Origin: Planctomycetota bacterium
GTDB taxonomy: Bacteria > Planctomycetota > OFTM77
Assembly: GCA_029260795.1 (NCBI GenBank)
Contig: JAJDCO010000068.1
Span: forward strand, 1-64,000
DNA: 64,000 nt
Direction of reading: 5' to 3'
Shown: piece after piece, positions 53,217 through 61,557 of the stretch
Layout: each line of letters opens with the position of its first letter
Numbering within the stretch: position 1 is the first letter of the stretch
The notes under the pieces: model-generated
The model's database searches: none
Told to the model about the DNA's origin: nothing
What the model saw: only the letters and a program-made list of their open reading frames with translations
Translations under genes and position numbers: made by a program

Positions 53217-55576
53217 GTCGTTAGCTCGATGCGAACCGCGCACTTCTTGTAGTCGGGCTCCTTGCTGATGGAGTCCATCGCGTCGAGTGTTAGCTTGTTG
53301 ATGAGACGGCTCTCGTCGAAGAAGGGAACGAAGACGCTGCCGCGCGGCGTCTGGCCCCGGCCGTCGATCACCGCTTCGAGCTCGATCTCGCCGCGTCGGC
53401 TCGCCAGCTTCACGACATCGCCGTTCTGAATGCCGAGCTGCTTTGCATCGGCACGGTTGATCTCGACGTACGCCTTCGGCACTGCCTGGTGCAGCTCGCG
53501 GATGCGGCGAGTCATCGAGCCCGTGTGCCAATGCTCGAGCACCCGACCCGTGCACAGCCAGAACGGGAACGCCTCGTCCGGCTCCTCGGCCGGCGGATGA
53601 TACGGGCGCAACCACACCGCGGCCCGCTCGCCATACCCCTTGGCCTTGTAGAAGTGGACGCCTTCCTTCTTCTTCACGTAGGGGTCGATGCCCGCCGCAT
53701 ATCGGTAGGGAGTCTCCTTCCCGTCGACGACCGGCCAGATCAGACCTCGGGCCTGCTTGAGGTGTTGGTAGCTCCCCAGATCCTTGCCCGCGCCGAGCGT
53801 GAAGCTGCGGTACTCCTCGAACATGGGCTCGTGCCAGTCATTCTCGGGCCAGGGGAAGAGGTGCCCCATGCCCATGCGTTTGGCGACCTGAATGATCTGC
53901 CAGGCATCTTCCTTCGCCTCGCCGGGCGGTGGCACGAGCTGATTCCACTGCTGCGTCCGACGCTCGGTGTTGCCGAAGACACCCTCGCGCTCCACCCAGG
54001 CGGCCGACGGCAGAATCAGGTCGGCAACGGCGGTGGTCGGCGTCGGGTAGATGTCGCTGACGACGATGAAGCGACCATCGTTCGGCGAGCGCTCGAAGCG
54101 CTCGAGGTTCGGCATCGACACCCAGGGGTTCGTGACCTGGATCCACATCGTCTGGATGTCACCGCGCGAGAGGGCGCGAAACATGTCGACGGCGTGGTAG
54201 CCCGGCTTGGGATTGATGGTGCCCTCGGGGAGGCCCCAGATCTTCTCGGCCTTCTTCCGGTGCTCCTCGTTGGTGACGACCATGTCGGCGGGCAGGCGAT
54301 TGGAGAGCGTTCCGACCTCGCGCACGGTGCCGCAGGCCGAGGGCTGTCCCGTCAAGCTGAACGGGTTGTTGCCGGGGCGTGAGATCTTGCCGGTGACCAG
54401 GTGCAGATCGGTGATCAGATTGTTCATCCAGGTACCGCGGGTGTGCTGGTTGACCCCCATGCACCAGAGGCTGACCGTGCCGCGGCGTCGGTCCCCGTAG
54501 ATCTCGGCCAGCGAGCGGACCTGAGCAGCGGGCACGCCACTGATGGCCTCGACTTTCTCGGGCGTGTACTCCTCGAGAAAGGCGACGAAGTCGTCGAAGG
54601 TCGCTTCCTTCGCCTCGTCCTTGAACGTGTACCGCTCGGCTTGGTCTCCGTAGCAGCCGTAGCCGATCTTCTCGAGATCTTCGATCCCGCGCCGGAAGAC
54701 GATGTTGTCCTCGATGAAGGCCTGGTCGAGCTTCTTGTTCTTGACGAGCAGGTGCAGGATGCCGTTGGCGATCGCCAGGTCGGAGCCGGGCCGAAACTCG
54801 ACATAGAGGTCGGCATACTCGGTGGTCGGGGTGCGACGGGTTCCCATGTCGACGATGCGCGTCGAGGGCTTCTGGCGCTTGCGCTCGAGGATGCGACTGA
54901 AGAGCACCGGGTGCATCTCGGCCATGTTGTTGCCCCAGAGGACGAAGTCGTCGCCGGCCTCGAAGTCCTCGTAGCAGCCCATCGGCTCGTCGCTTTGGAA
55001 CTGCGTCATGAAGCCCATCACCGCGCTCGCCATGCACAGGCGTGCATTCGGGTCGAGGTTGTTGCTCTTCATGCCGCCCTTGACCCACTTCAGGGCCGCG
55101 TAGCCATCGAAGACGGTCCACTGCCCCGAGCCATAGACCGCGACGGCCTCGGGCCCGCTCTCCTCGAGCGTGGATTGGAATCGCTGAGCGATCTCGTCGA
55201 GCGCGGCTTCCCAGGTGATCGGCTGAAAGCTCCCGTCAGCCTGGCGGCGCAGCGGGCGAGTCAGGCGATCCTTGCCGGTGAGGAAGCTGGGCAGGTGGTA
55301 GCCCTTGACGCACAGGAGGCCCTTGTTGACGGGACTCTTGACGTCACCGCGTACGGCGAGGACCTGGCCGTCCTTGACGCCGACCTCGACACCGCAGCCC
55401 GTGCCGCAGAAGCGGCAGGGGGCCTTGCCCCAATCGAGATCGGCGGGAGTCGTCGCGTTCGCTCCTTGGAGCCGCGCGGCTTCTTCGCGGTCGGAGCACG
55501 AGAAGGCGGCGATGCTACCGGCGCTCAGTCCGATGGCCTTGAGGGCCGATCGTCGATCGAAGGTCTGGTCCATCAT
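53213..55576 (-). CDS. napA: Periplasmic nitrate reductase catalytic subunit NapA
   Basis: 787 residues. A twin-arginine signal (DRRSALKAIGLSAGSIAAF) indicates folded export. The [4Fe-4S] cluster ligands are Cys54, Cys57, Cys61 and Cys89 (CRFCGTGC..LLCVKGY). The molybdenum-ligand Cys181 lies in PNARLCMASAV. MoCo-binding stretches are WGNNMAEMHPVLF, RPGSDLAIANGILHLL, CMGVNQHTRGTW and TGRVLEHWHTGSMTRR. It reduces nitrate to nitrite with a bis-MGD molybdenum centre. NapD and NapC/GH are absent from the neighbourhood, so electrons must come by another route, most simply the upstream haem and bc-type proteins. Confidence 0.92.
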   Translation of the reverse strand: MMDQTFDRRSALKAIGLSAGSIAAFSCSDREEAARLQGANATTPADLDWGKAPCRFCGTGCGVEVGVKDGQVLAVRGDVKSPVNKGLLCVKGYHLPSFLTGKDRLTRPLRRQADGSFQPITWEAALDEIAQRFQSTLEESGPEAVAVYGSGQWTVFDGYAALKWVKGGMKSNNLDPNARLCMASAVMGFMTQFQSDEPMGCYEDFEAGDDFVLWGNNMAEMHPVLFSRILERKRQKPSTRIVDMGTRRTPTTEYADLYVEFRPGSDLAIANGILHLLVKNKKLDQAFIEDNIVFRRGIEDLEKIGYGCYGDQAERYTFKDEAKEATFDDFVAFLEEYTPEKVEAISGVPAAQVRSLAEIYGDRRRGTVSLWCMGVNQHTRGTWMNNLITDLHLVTGKISRPGNNPFSLTGQPSACGTVREVGTLSNRLPADMVVTNEEHRKKAEKIWGLPEGTINPKPGYHAVDMFRALSRGDIQTMWIQVTNPWVSMPNLERFERSPNDGRFIVVSDIYPTPTTAVADLILPSAAWVEREGVFGNTERRTQQWNQLVPPPGEAKEDAWQIIQVAKRMGMGHLFPWPENDWHEPMFEEYRSFTLGAGKDLGSYQHLKQARGLIWPVVDGKETPYRYAAGIDPYVKKKEGVHFYKAKGYGERAAVWLRPYHPPAEEPDEAFPFWLCTGRVLEHWHTGSMTRRIRELHQAVPKAYVEINRADAKQLGIQNGDVVKLASRRGEIELEAVIDGRGQTPRGSVFVPFFDESRLINKLTLDAMDSISKEPDYKKCAVRIELTT

Positions 55577-55587
55577 GATTCTCCGAA

Positions 55588-55616
55588 GCGCCCGCGGGCG
55601 GAGAGCCCGCAGGCGC
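55588..55616 (-). promoter_or_regulatory. Intercistronic hairpin between octaheme and NapA genes
   Basis: In the mRNA direction gcgcctgcgggc pairs with gcccgcgggcgc through 12 bp (one G-U) with a 5-nt loop. It sits in the 69-bp gap just before the NapA ribosome binding site and could be an attenuator, processing site or stability element. Confidence 0.5.
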
Positions 55617-55645
55617 GTATCATTCGATTGCGATTGGGGTCGGTG

Positions 55646-57229
55646 CTACTTGCCGCTCTCGAACCACTGATGCTCGGGGCGGGCGAGGATGGCTTCGATC
55701 GCGGCGTTCACCTTCTCGGCGGCGTCGGTGTTGCCTTCCTCTTCGGCCTGGTGTGCGATCTCACGGGCTTGCGGGATCAGCTCCATGTAGAAGCGCTCGG
55801 CCACTTCGTACATGCCGTGCCAGTGCGTGTAGTCCGGAGCCATCATGGAGGCACCGTGGCGAGCGCGACGGCCCTCGTGGTGCCAGAGGTAGAACCAGGT
55901 GAACTCGATCTCCTCGTCGAACTGGAGATCGGTGATCAGCCCATTCTCTCGGAGCGCACCGATGATCTTCTGACCCGGCTTGGCGAACTTCTCGTTGAAG
56001 AGCACCACCAGGTCGTCGTACTGCTTGTAGAACGAGTTGATGTAGTCGTTGGTGTGGCAGTGGCTGCAGACCTGCTTCATCTCGTTGCGCTTCGACTCGG
56101 CGGAATGCACGACGAGCTGAGCCCGCTTCGTGGGGTCGGCCTCTTTCACCACCTTGCCGTTGATGTCCGTGTCGAGCACCAAGCTGACGGGCGGGCGGTT
56201 CGTCCACGACAGGCGCTCGCCGGGATCGTGAGTGATGCGACCCCCGTTCTTGCTGTGACCCGACATGTGGCAGGTCGCGCAGGTCGGGGCTTGCGAGTAG
56301 TCCTCGCCGAGCACCCAATCGGTGGCTTCGAGGTTCATCTTGTCCTTGAGGTCCCGGAACGCGACACCGTGCTTCGACTCCTCGTAGATCTCCTTCTGAG
56401 GATGGTCCGGGCCGAGGTGGCACTTACCGCAGTTCTCGGGCTGGCGAGCTCGCCGCGGCGAGAAGTCGTGCCGACTGTGGCAGGCGGTGCACGAGCCGTT
56501 GGAGCCGTCGAGGTTCAGGCGGCCGATGCCGGTGTTCGGCCAAGTGCCGGAATCGAACTGCGGCTTGCCATTCTGGTCCTTGACGATCTTTCCGAGAGCC
56601 TCCCGGTTGGTGGGTTGGCCGTTGGGGCCGGGCTGCAGATCGTCGACCGTGATCTTGCCGCCGTCGGTGGACTGGAGTGCGACCTTGCTGCCGTGGCATT
56701 GCTGGCAGCCCAGGAAGGAGCTGGCCATGCCATTCACGGAATCGATGTCGGGTCGGCCGGGCGTCGGAGAATGCGGATTGAAGGGCTGTCGGTTGCCTTC
56801 GACCGTCTCGGCGAGGAAGTTATCGAGCGAGGCGAGGATGTTGCCTGCCGCGGCGTGGTGGCTGCGGCTGAACTCCTCGACCACTTGAGCATGACACCGC
56901 GCGCAGTCGAGGGGGGTCACGACCGTGGCGATCAGATAGCCCTCGTGCTGGAAGGCATCCGCGTCTCCTTGCTTCGCCTCATGGCAGTCGAAGCAGCCGA
57001 TGCCTTTCTCGGCGTGCGTGCTGCCCTCCCAGTGCGCCACGATGCCCGCCGTCTGCTGCTCGTGGCAGCTCACGCAGCGCTTCGAGCTGTCGGGCACGGC
57101 GACGTGGCTGTCCGCCAGACCGGACTCCTGACGCTTGCGGGTGACCTCCATATACTGCACGAAGATCAGCGAGCCCAGAAAGGCCAGGCCGAGGAACGCG
57201 ATTACGAACTGCTTGAATCTGAGGCTCAT
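55646..57229 (-). CDS. Membrane-anchored octaheme HAO-like cytochrome c
   Basis: 527 residues from ATG 57229. An N-terminal helix (FVIAFLGLAFLGSLIFVQY) anchors the protein. Eight CXXCH sites: CVSCH 52, CFDCH 79, CARCH 109, CQQCH 175, CTACH 247, CGKCH 267, CATCH 317 and CSHCH 388. Hydroxylamine-oxidoreductase family segments are GPDHPQKEIYEESKHG, THDPGERLSWTNRP, NSFYKQYDDLV and WHHEGRRARHGASMMAPDYT. Family members oxidise hydroxylamine or hydrazine, or reduce nitrite; reductive relatives lack the Tyr cross-link of nitrifier enzymes. Placement between cytochrome b and NapA suggests it receives electrons from the b/Rieske complex. Confidence 0.88.
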   Translation of the reverse strand: MSLRFKQFVIAFLGLAFLGSLIFVQYMEVTRKRQESGLADSHVAVPDSSKRCVSCHEQQTAGIVAHWEGSTHAEKGIGCFDCHEAKQGDADAFQHEGYLIATVVTPLDCARCHAQVVEEFSRSHHAAAGNILASLDNFLAETVEGNRQPFNPHSPTPGRPDIDSVNGMASSFLGCQQCHGSKVALQSTDGGKITVDDLQPGPNGQPTNREALGKIVKDQNGKPQFDSGTWPNTGIGRLNLDGSNGSCTACHSRHDFSPRRARQPENCGKCHLGPDHPQKEIYEESKHGVAFRDLKDKMNLEATDWVLGEDYSQAPTCATCHMSGHSKNGGRITHDPGERLSWTNRPPVSLVLDTDINGKVVKEADPTKRAQLVVHSAESKRNEMKQVCSHCHTNDYINSFYKQYDDLVVLFNEKFAKPGQKIIGALRENGLITDLQFDEEIEFTWFYLWHHEGRRARHGASMMAPDYTHWHGMYEVAERFYMELIPQAREIAHQAEEEGNTDAAEKVNAAIEAILARPEHQWFESGK

Positions 57230-57310
57230 CTCTCCCAATCCCATCAATCGGCTCGGAGGCGCGGTGCCGCGCGAGCACTACCTGGTGATACTCGGCCGAA
57301 AGACCGCGTC

Positions 57311-58357
57311 TCAGTGGGCGACGGCAGCTTCCCAAATGGTGAAGCCGATGATCGTCAAAGCCCCGACGATTCCGATCCAGACGCTCATCTCGGTGGCGGG
57401 AAACCGCTTCAAGAGCCACTTGTCGACGAACGGCCAGATCAGCATGACGAACACGATGAAGCCCATGCTCAGGACCGCGAACGTCCCTGAGAAGAGCTTG
57501 AGCCAGCGGAAGGCGACGTAGAAGAACCACTCTGGCTTGATCACCTCCGGCGTGGTGAGGGGGTCCGCACGCGGACCCATCGTCGCCGGCAAGACCGTCG
57601 CCAGAACACTCAACAGGATCATCAGTACCAGGCCCATGATCAGCTCGGTGTAGAGATGATCCGGGAAGAAATTGAAGGTCCGTTTCTCGGAGTCGTCATC
57701 TTCGAAGCGCAGGTCCGTGATCCCTTGGAGACGGATCAAGGACACGTGAATGGCGAGCAGCATGACCATGGTCGCGGGCAGGATCGCCGCGTGGAGAATG
57801 AAGAACCGCGATAGCGTGCGCTCGCTGTAGTCGGCGCCGCCGAGCAGCATGCTCTTCATCCATGGGCCGACCACGGGAATGCTGTCCGTGATGTTTGCGC
57901 CGACGGTCGCGCCCCAGTAGCTCAGCTGCTCGTAGACCAGGCTGTAGCCCGTGAATCCCGTCACCAGCGTGCAGATGAGCAGAAAGACCCCGATCATCCA
58001 GTTGAGCTCGCGCGGCTTTCGATAGGCGCCCGTGAAGTAAATCCGGATCTGATGCAGGATCACGGCCGCCACCATCAGCGTCGCCGCCCACTTGTGCAGG
58101 CCGCGAATGTACCAGCCGAAGGAGGCTTCCTCGGTGATGTAGCGCACCGAGTCGTAGGCGGTCCGCGGCGAAGGCTCGTAGTAGATCGCCAGCAGGATGC
58201 CAGTCGCGATCTGCACGACGAACAGGTACATCGGCGTGCCGCCCAGGCAGAACCACCAGCGCTTGAGGTGGTTTGGCACCGGCTCGTTCGTCAGCTCTCG
58301 CAGCTGATCGCCCGACACCGGGAGACGCTCCTGGACCCAGCGTGAGATCACACCCAT
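57311..58357 (-). CDS. Cytochrome b of a bc-type quinol-oxidising complex
   Basis: 348 residues from ATG 58357, 1 nt after the Rieske stop. Transmembrane helices carry the haem ligand pairs: GLHKWAATLMVAAVILHQIRIYF and RFFILHAAILPATMVMLLAIH. The quinol-site motif appears as PEWFF (PEWY-like) in KPEWFFYVAFRW, and YTGYSL-type loops are present (GFTGYSLVYEQLSYWG). The C-terminal part adds subunit-IV-like helices, so it is a full-length b type. It oxidises quinol together with the Rieske protein. No cytochrome c1 gene follows; the octaheme protein does. Confidence 0.9.
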   Translation of the reverse strand: MGVISRWVQERLPVSGDQLRELTNEPVPNHLKRWWFCLGGTPMYLFVVQIATGILLAIYYEPSPRTAYDSVRYITEEASFGWYIRGLHKWAATLMVAAVILHQIRIYFTGAYRKPRELNWMIGVFLLICTLVTGFTGYSLVYEQLSYWGATVGANITDSIPVVGPWMKSMLLGGADYSERTLSRFFILHAAILPATMVMLLAIHVSLIRLQGITDLRFEDDDSEKRTFNFFPDHLYTELIMGLVLMILLSVLATVLPATMGPRADPLTTPEVIKPEWFFYVAFRWLKLFSGTFAVLSMGFIVFVMLIWPFVDKWLLKRFPATEMSVWIGIVGALTIIGFTIWEAAVAH

Positions 58358-58358
58358 G

Positions 58359-58964
58359 TCACGCCTTCCTCGGCTCGGAGCCGTCCGCCGGGGACTCGAA
58401 GAGGCACGGATCGTGTCCCGGTCCGGGCGGGCCTCCTTCGGGCTCGAGGTGACCTTCACCCAACGTGAGCTCTTCGAGCTTCACCTCGATGAACAGCAAA
58501 CCGTTGCGGACCTCGAGCGGAAAGCGCGGCAGCGACTGTCCGGCCTCGGCCGGCGGCCCCTCCGTCGCCTTGCCCGTCGGATCGAAGACGCCGTTGTGGC
58601 ACGGGCAGAAGAAGCGATTCTTCTGACCCTCCCAATGCACTTGGCAACCGAGATGCGGGCAGGTGCTCGAGAGTGCGATGAAGTCCTCGGCCGTCCCCTT
58701 CGATCCGACGCGGGCGATACTCACGGGTGCACCGCCCGGCGTTCGGTAGATCAAGGACTGACCCGGCTGAAAGGTCTCCAAGTCACCGACGAACATCCAG
58801 CCCTTGTGCGCTCCACGAGCCGGATACAGAAAACGCCCGGCGATCGCGGCGAAGGCCCCGTAGCCCGCAAGGAGGCCTCCGACCATCGCCCAGGAAGCGA
58901 CCCGGGCACCGAAACCACGTCGCGCGTCGTTCGGAGCGGACTCCGAACGCTCGTCCCCACTCAT
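58359..58964 (-). CDS. Rieske [2Fe-2S] protein
   Basis: 201 residues from ATG 58964, which has ggaggag just upstream. One N-terminal transmembrane helix (~23-45) precedes the soluble domain. Cluster ligands are Cys102/His104 in CPHLGC and Cys120/His123 in CPCHNG, with the extra disulfide cysteines Cys107 and Cys122. First gene of the five-gene operon Rieske, cytochrome b, octaheme, NapA, NapB-like. Confidence 0.92.
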   Translation of the reverse strand: MSGDERSESAPNDARRGFGARVASWAMVGGLLAGYGAFAAIAGRFLYPARGAHKGWMFVGDLETFQPGQSLIYRTPGGAPVSIARVGSKGTAEDFIALSSTCPHLGCQVHWEGQKNRFFCPCHNGVFDPTGKATEGPPAEAGQSLPRFPLEVRNGLLFIEVKLEELTLGEGHLEPEGGPPGPGHDPCLFESPADGSEPRKA

Positions 58965-59380
58965 GAGCTCCTCCCTGATCACCCAACTCGTACCCGGTCG
59001 GCGCCTGGTGCCGACCGGCCGGTGTCGTCGGGCTCAACTTATGCTGCCGGCTCCTCGGATTCCAGTTGATCTCTGTTTGCCGGCGGCGAACCCATCGCAG
59101 GGGACGTGCCAGGCCGACGACGAATCTCGCTTTCTGGCCTGGGGTACAGGCCGGCCGCAACCGATTGCAAACGGTGACCAGCTCGAAGACTCGGAGCGTT
59201 GTCTCGTGGGCGTGAATCCTGCCGTGAGTCTGTCTCGACCGTGGGCGTCTGCAGGAGGGGACCGCCCGCGATCTCGGTCGTCAGCGACGCCGATTGAGCA
59301 GTCGCAGTCCGGGTCCCGTCGCGTTAGAATGACGGGCTTGAAATCAGTGCGGACCAGAGGATATCGAGGCGAATCAGGCC
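58965..59380. other. Divergent region with leader hairpin
   Basis: A 416-bp gap between the Rieske and Der genes. A perfect 9-bp hairpin (ccggtcggc at 58994, gccgaccgg at 59010) lies 30 bp upstream of the Rieske start on the minus strand. I see no gene and no full FNR-type palindrome; a half-site-like ttgat occurs near 59067. Confidence 0.4.
58994..59018 (-). promoter_or_regulatory. Leader hairpin/operator of the Rieske-cytochrome-Nap operon
   Basis: ccggtcggc (58994-59002) and gccgaccgg (59010-59018) are exact complements with a 7-nt loop, placed 30-54 bp before the operon's first start codon. It may be an operator or an mRNA structure. Confidence 0.4.
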
Positions 59381-60733
59381 ATGAGTGCGAGCAGTCCAGG
59401 GTTACCGGTGGTCGTCATCGTAGGAAGGCCGAATGTCGGCAAGTCCTCGCTGATCAACCGCCTCGCCAAGCGGCGGATCTCGATCGTCGAGCAGACGCCG
59501 GGAGTCACGCGCGACCGCGTCGCGGCGCGGATCGAGCACGAAGGTTGCTCACTCGAGGTCGTCGACACGGGCGGCATCGGCATGGTGGACGAGGCCGACC
59601 TCGCCGAACACGTCCAGAGCCAGATCGATCTCGCGCTCGCTCAAGGCGATCTCATTCTCTTCCTGGTCGATGCTCGCGAGGGCATCAACCCGCTCGACGA
59701 GGTCGTCGCCCGGCATCTGCGTCGAACCAAGACCCAGGTGCTCCTGGTGGCCAACAAGGTCGAAGGCACGGCCGCCGAGCAGTCGGTTTCCGAGTTCTAC
59801 CGGCTCGGGATGGGAGAGCCCTGGAACATCTCGGCCAAAGAGGGCTATGGTGTCCTCGAGCTGCTGACGGCGGTCACCGAGCACCTGCCCGAGTCGTCGT
59901 CGGCGCCGGCGGCCGAAGACCCGACCATGAAGCTCGCCATCGTCGGCAAGCGCAATGCGGGCAAGTCGACGATGGTCAATTGCCTCGCCAATGAGGACCG
60001 CGTCATCGTCAGTGAGATTCCCGGTACCACTCGGGACGCCGTCGACGTGATGTTCGAGCGAGACGATCGCCGCTATCTCGCCATCGACACCGCCGGGATG
60101 CGCAAGCGCAGCTCGATTCAAGGCTCGATCGAGTACTACAGCCAGCATCGGGCCGAGCGGAGCATCCGCCGCGCCGACGTGATCCTGCACCTCTTCGACG
60201 TCACTCAAGACATCTCCGAGATCGACAAGAAGATCGCCGACTACACGCGCACGCATTACAAGCCGTGCATCCTGGTCGGCAACAAGTGGGACCTCGCCAA
60301 GGACTTCGAGCCGGACAAGTTCACCGAGTACGTGCGCAAGAAGCTGCCGTTCTTCTTCTTCTGCCCGATCATCTTCATCTCGGCCAAAGAAGGCGAGCGC
60401 GTCAGCACCGTGATCGACCTCGCCCACGAGCTCTTCGAGCAGGCTCGCCGTCGTGTCTCGACCGCCGAGGTCAATCGCGTGCTCCAGGAGGCGGTCACCC
60501 GCAAGGCGCCCAAAGCATCGCACGGCAAGATCGCGAAGTTCTACTACGGCACGCAGACCGACGTGCACCCGCCGACCTTCGCGTTGTTCCTCAACGATCC
60601 TCAGCTCGTGCCGCGCAGCTACGTGCGGTATCTCGAGAACCGCTTCCGCGAGCAGTTCCCCTTCCAGGAAGTGCCCCTGCGGTTCGTGTTCCGCAAGCGC
60701 CAGTCGATGTTCCAGAAGGAAGGCTCGGCCTGA
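59381..60733 (+). CDS. der: Ribosome-assembly GTPase Der (EngA)
   Basis: 450 residues. Two tandem GTPase domains: the first with GRPNVGKSSL, DTGG and NKVEG, the second with GKRNAGKSTM, DTAGM and NKWD. A C-terminal KH-like domain ends the protein (NPPTFALFLN-type segment is VHPPTFALFLNDPQ, then FRKRQSMF). It acts in 50S subunit maturation in the cytoplasm. Length matches the family. The start ATG is followed by a short lead (SASSPGLP) before the first G1 strand. Confidence 0.95.
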   Translation: MSASSPGLPVVVIVGRPNVGKSSLINRLAKRRISIVEQTPGVTRDRVAARIEHEGCSLEVVDTGGIGMVDEADLAEHVQSQIDLALAQGDLILFLVDAREGINPLDEVVARHLRRTKTQVLLVANKVEGTAAEQSVSEFYRLGMGEPWNISAKEGYGVLELLTAVTEHLPESSSAPAAEDPTMKLAIVGKRNAGKSTMVNCLANEDRVIVSEIPGTTRDAVDVMFERDDRRYLAIDTAGMRKRSSIQGSIEYYSQHRAERSIRRADVILHLFDVTQDISEIDKKIADYTRTHYKPCILVGNKWDLAKDFEPDKFTEYVRKKLPFFFFCPIIFISAKEGERVSTVIDLAHELFEQARRRVSTAEVNRVLQEAVTRKAPKASHGKIAKFYYGTQTDVHPPTFALFLNDPQLVPRSYVRYLENRFREQFPFQEVPLRFVFRKRQSMFQKEGSA

Positions 60734-60765
60734 GCCGTGCCTTCGACCGACGAAAGGACGGTGTC

Positions 60766-61260
60766 ATGACGCGTAGCGTTTTCGCGCTGCTGTTGCTGGG
60801 GGCGGCTCTGCTCGGTGGCTGTGCAACCGAGAAGTGGATGTTCGCCACCGTACGGGGCGTCGACCGGCAGCTCGTGTGGCAGGCCTCCCTCGACGTGCTC
60901 TGGGAGAAGGGCCACTACGAGGTCGACATCGCTGACGCCCAGCAGGGTGAGGCCACCATGGCCTGGCGAGAGGAGCTCGGCATCTTCCACAACAAGGGGG
61001 AGCGCCGGCGAGCCTACTTGAAGGTCGAGCCGGCCAGCACCGACGAGGATGCCTTCATCGTCGGGATGCGCATCGAGCGCGAGATCAACTCCGCCTGGCA
61101 CGACACCTTGGAGTCCCAGCTGGCCGATTGGGACTCGGCCGACGACGACATCGAAGAGGCCCAGACGCTGATGATGCATCTGCGGGTCGTTCTTCAGGCG
61201 ACTCGGGGCACCGAGTCCGAGGAGTTCAAGCGGCGCTACGAGCGCAAGCAGGTGCAATGA
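60766..61260 (+). CDS. Small lipoprotein of unknown function
   Basis: 164 residues from ATG 60766 (gaaagga upstream). Lipobox LLGGC (Cys19). The mature part is a mix of helix and strand (VDRQLVWQASLDVLWEKGHYEVDIADAQQG and later LKVEP, FIVGMRIEREIN) with a charged C-terminal helix. No family recognised. It follows Der by 32 bp and may be co-transcribed with it. Confidence 0.65.
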   Translation: MTRSVFALLLLGAALLGGCATEKWMFATVRGVDRQLVWQASLDVLWEKGHYEVDIADAQQGEATMAWREELGIFHNKGERRRAYLKVEPASTDEDAFIVGMRIEREINSAWHDTLESQLADWDSADDDIEEAQTLMMHLRVVLQATRGTESEEFKRRYERKQVQ

Positions 61261-61557
61261 GAGAGGCTTCCCGGCCAGATCCTGGTTTTCGGGGTCAAGG
61301 GGGGAGGCCACTCGTTCCGAGCAAAGAGGTGGGGAATCCGTAGAGGATCCTCGAGCTGGCGCGGAAGCAGAATTCGCTTGATCCACAAGAGCTTGTGACT
61401 TGTAATCTCCGAGCGAAAGCCTAGCTGCGCGTCCCAGAGCTCTCGATCTTCTGCAGGGGTCCGTCCCTCAATTGGTTTCAGCGCCCTCCGCCGTCGGGGT
61501 GGGCGGCGGTGACGGTCGTGTATCGAGACCACGCGCAAATCATGCGGAGTACAGCCT
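61261..61557. other. Intergenic region upstream of the polysaccharide export locus
   Basis: A 297-bp gap without a supportable gene, RNA or repeat. It should contain the promoter for the ABC exporter operon. Confidence 0.35.

Noticed and set aside
54401..57490. A 1029-codon plus-strand frame
   Set aside because: It is antisense to NapA and the octaheme gene, whose cofactor motifs are complete.
52656..58964. An anammox hydrazine synthesis locus
   Set aside because: No hydrazine synthase genes are present; the octaheme protein alone does not indicate anammox.
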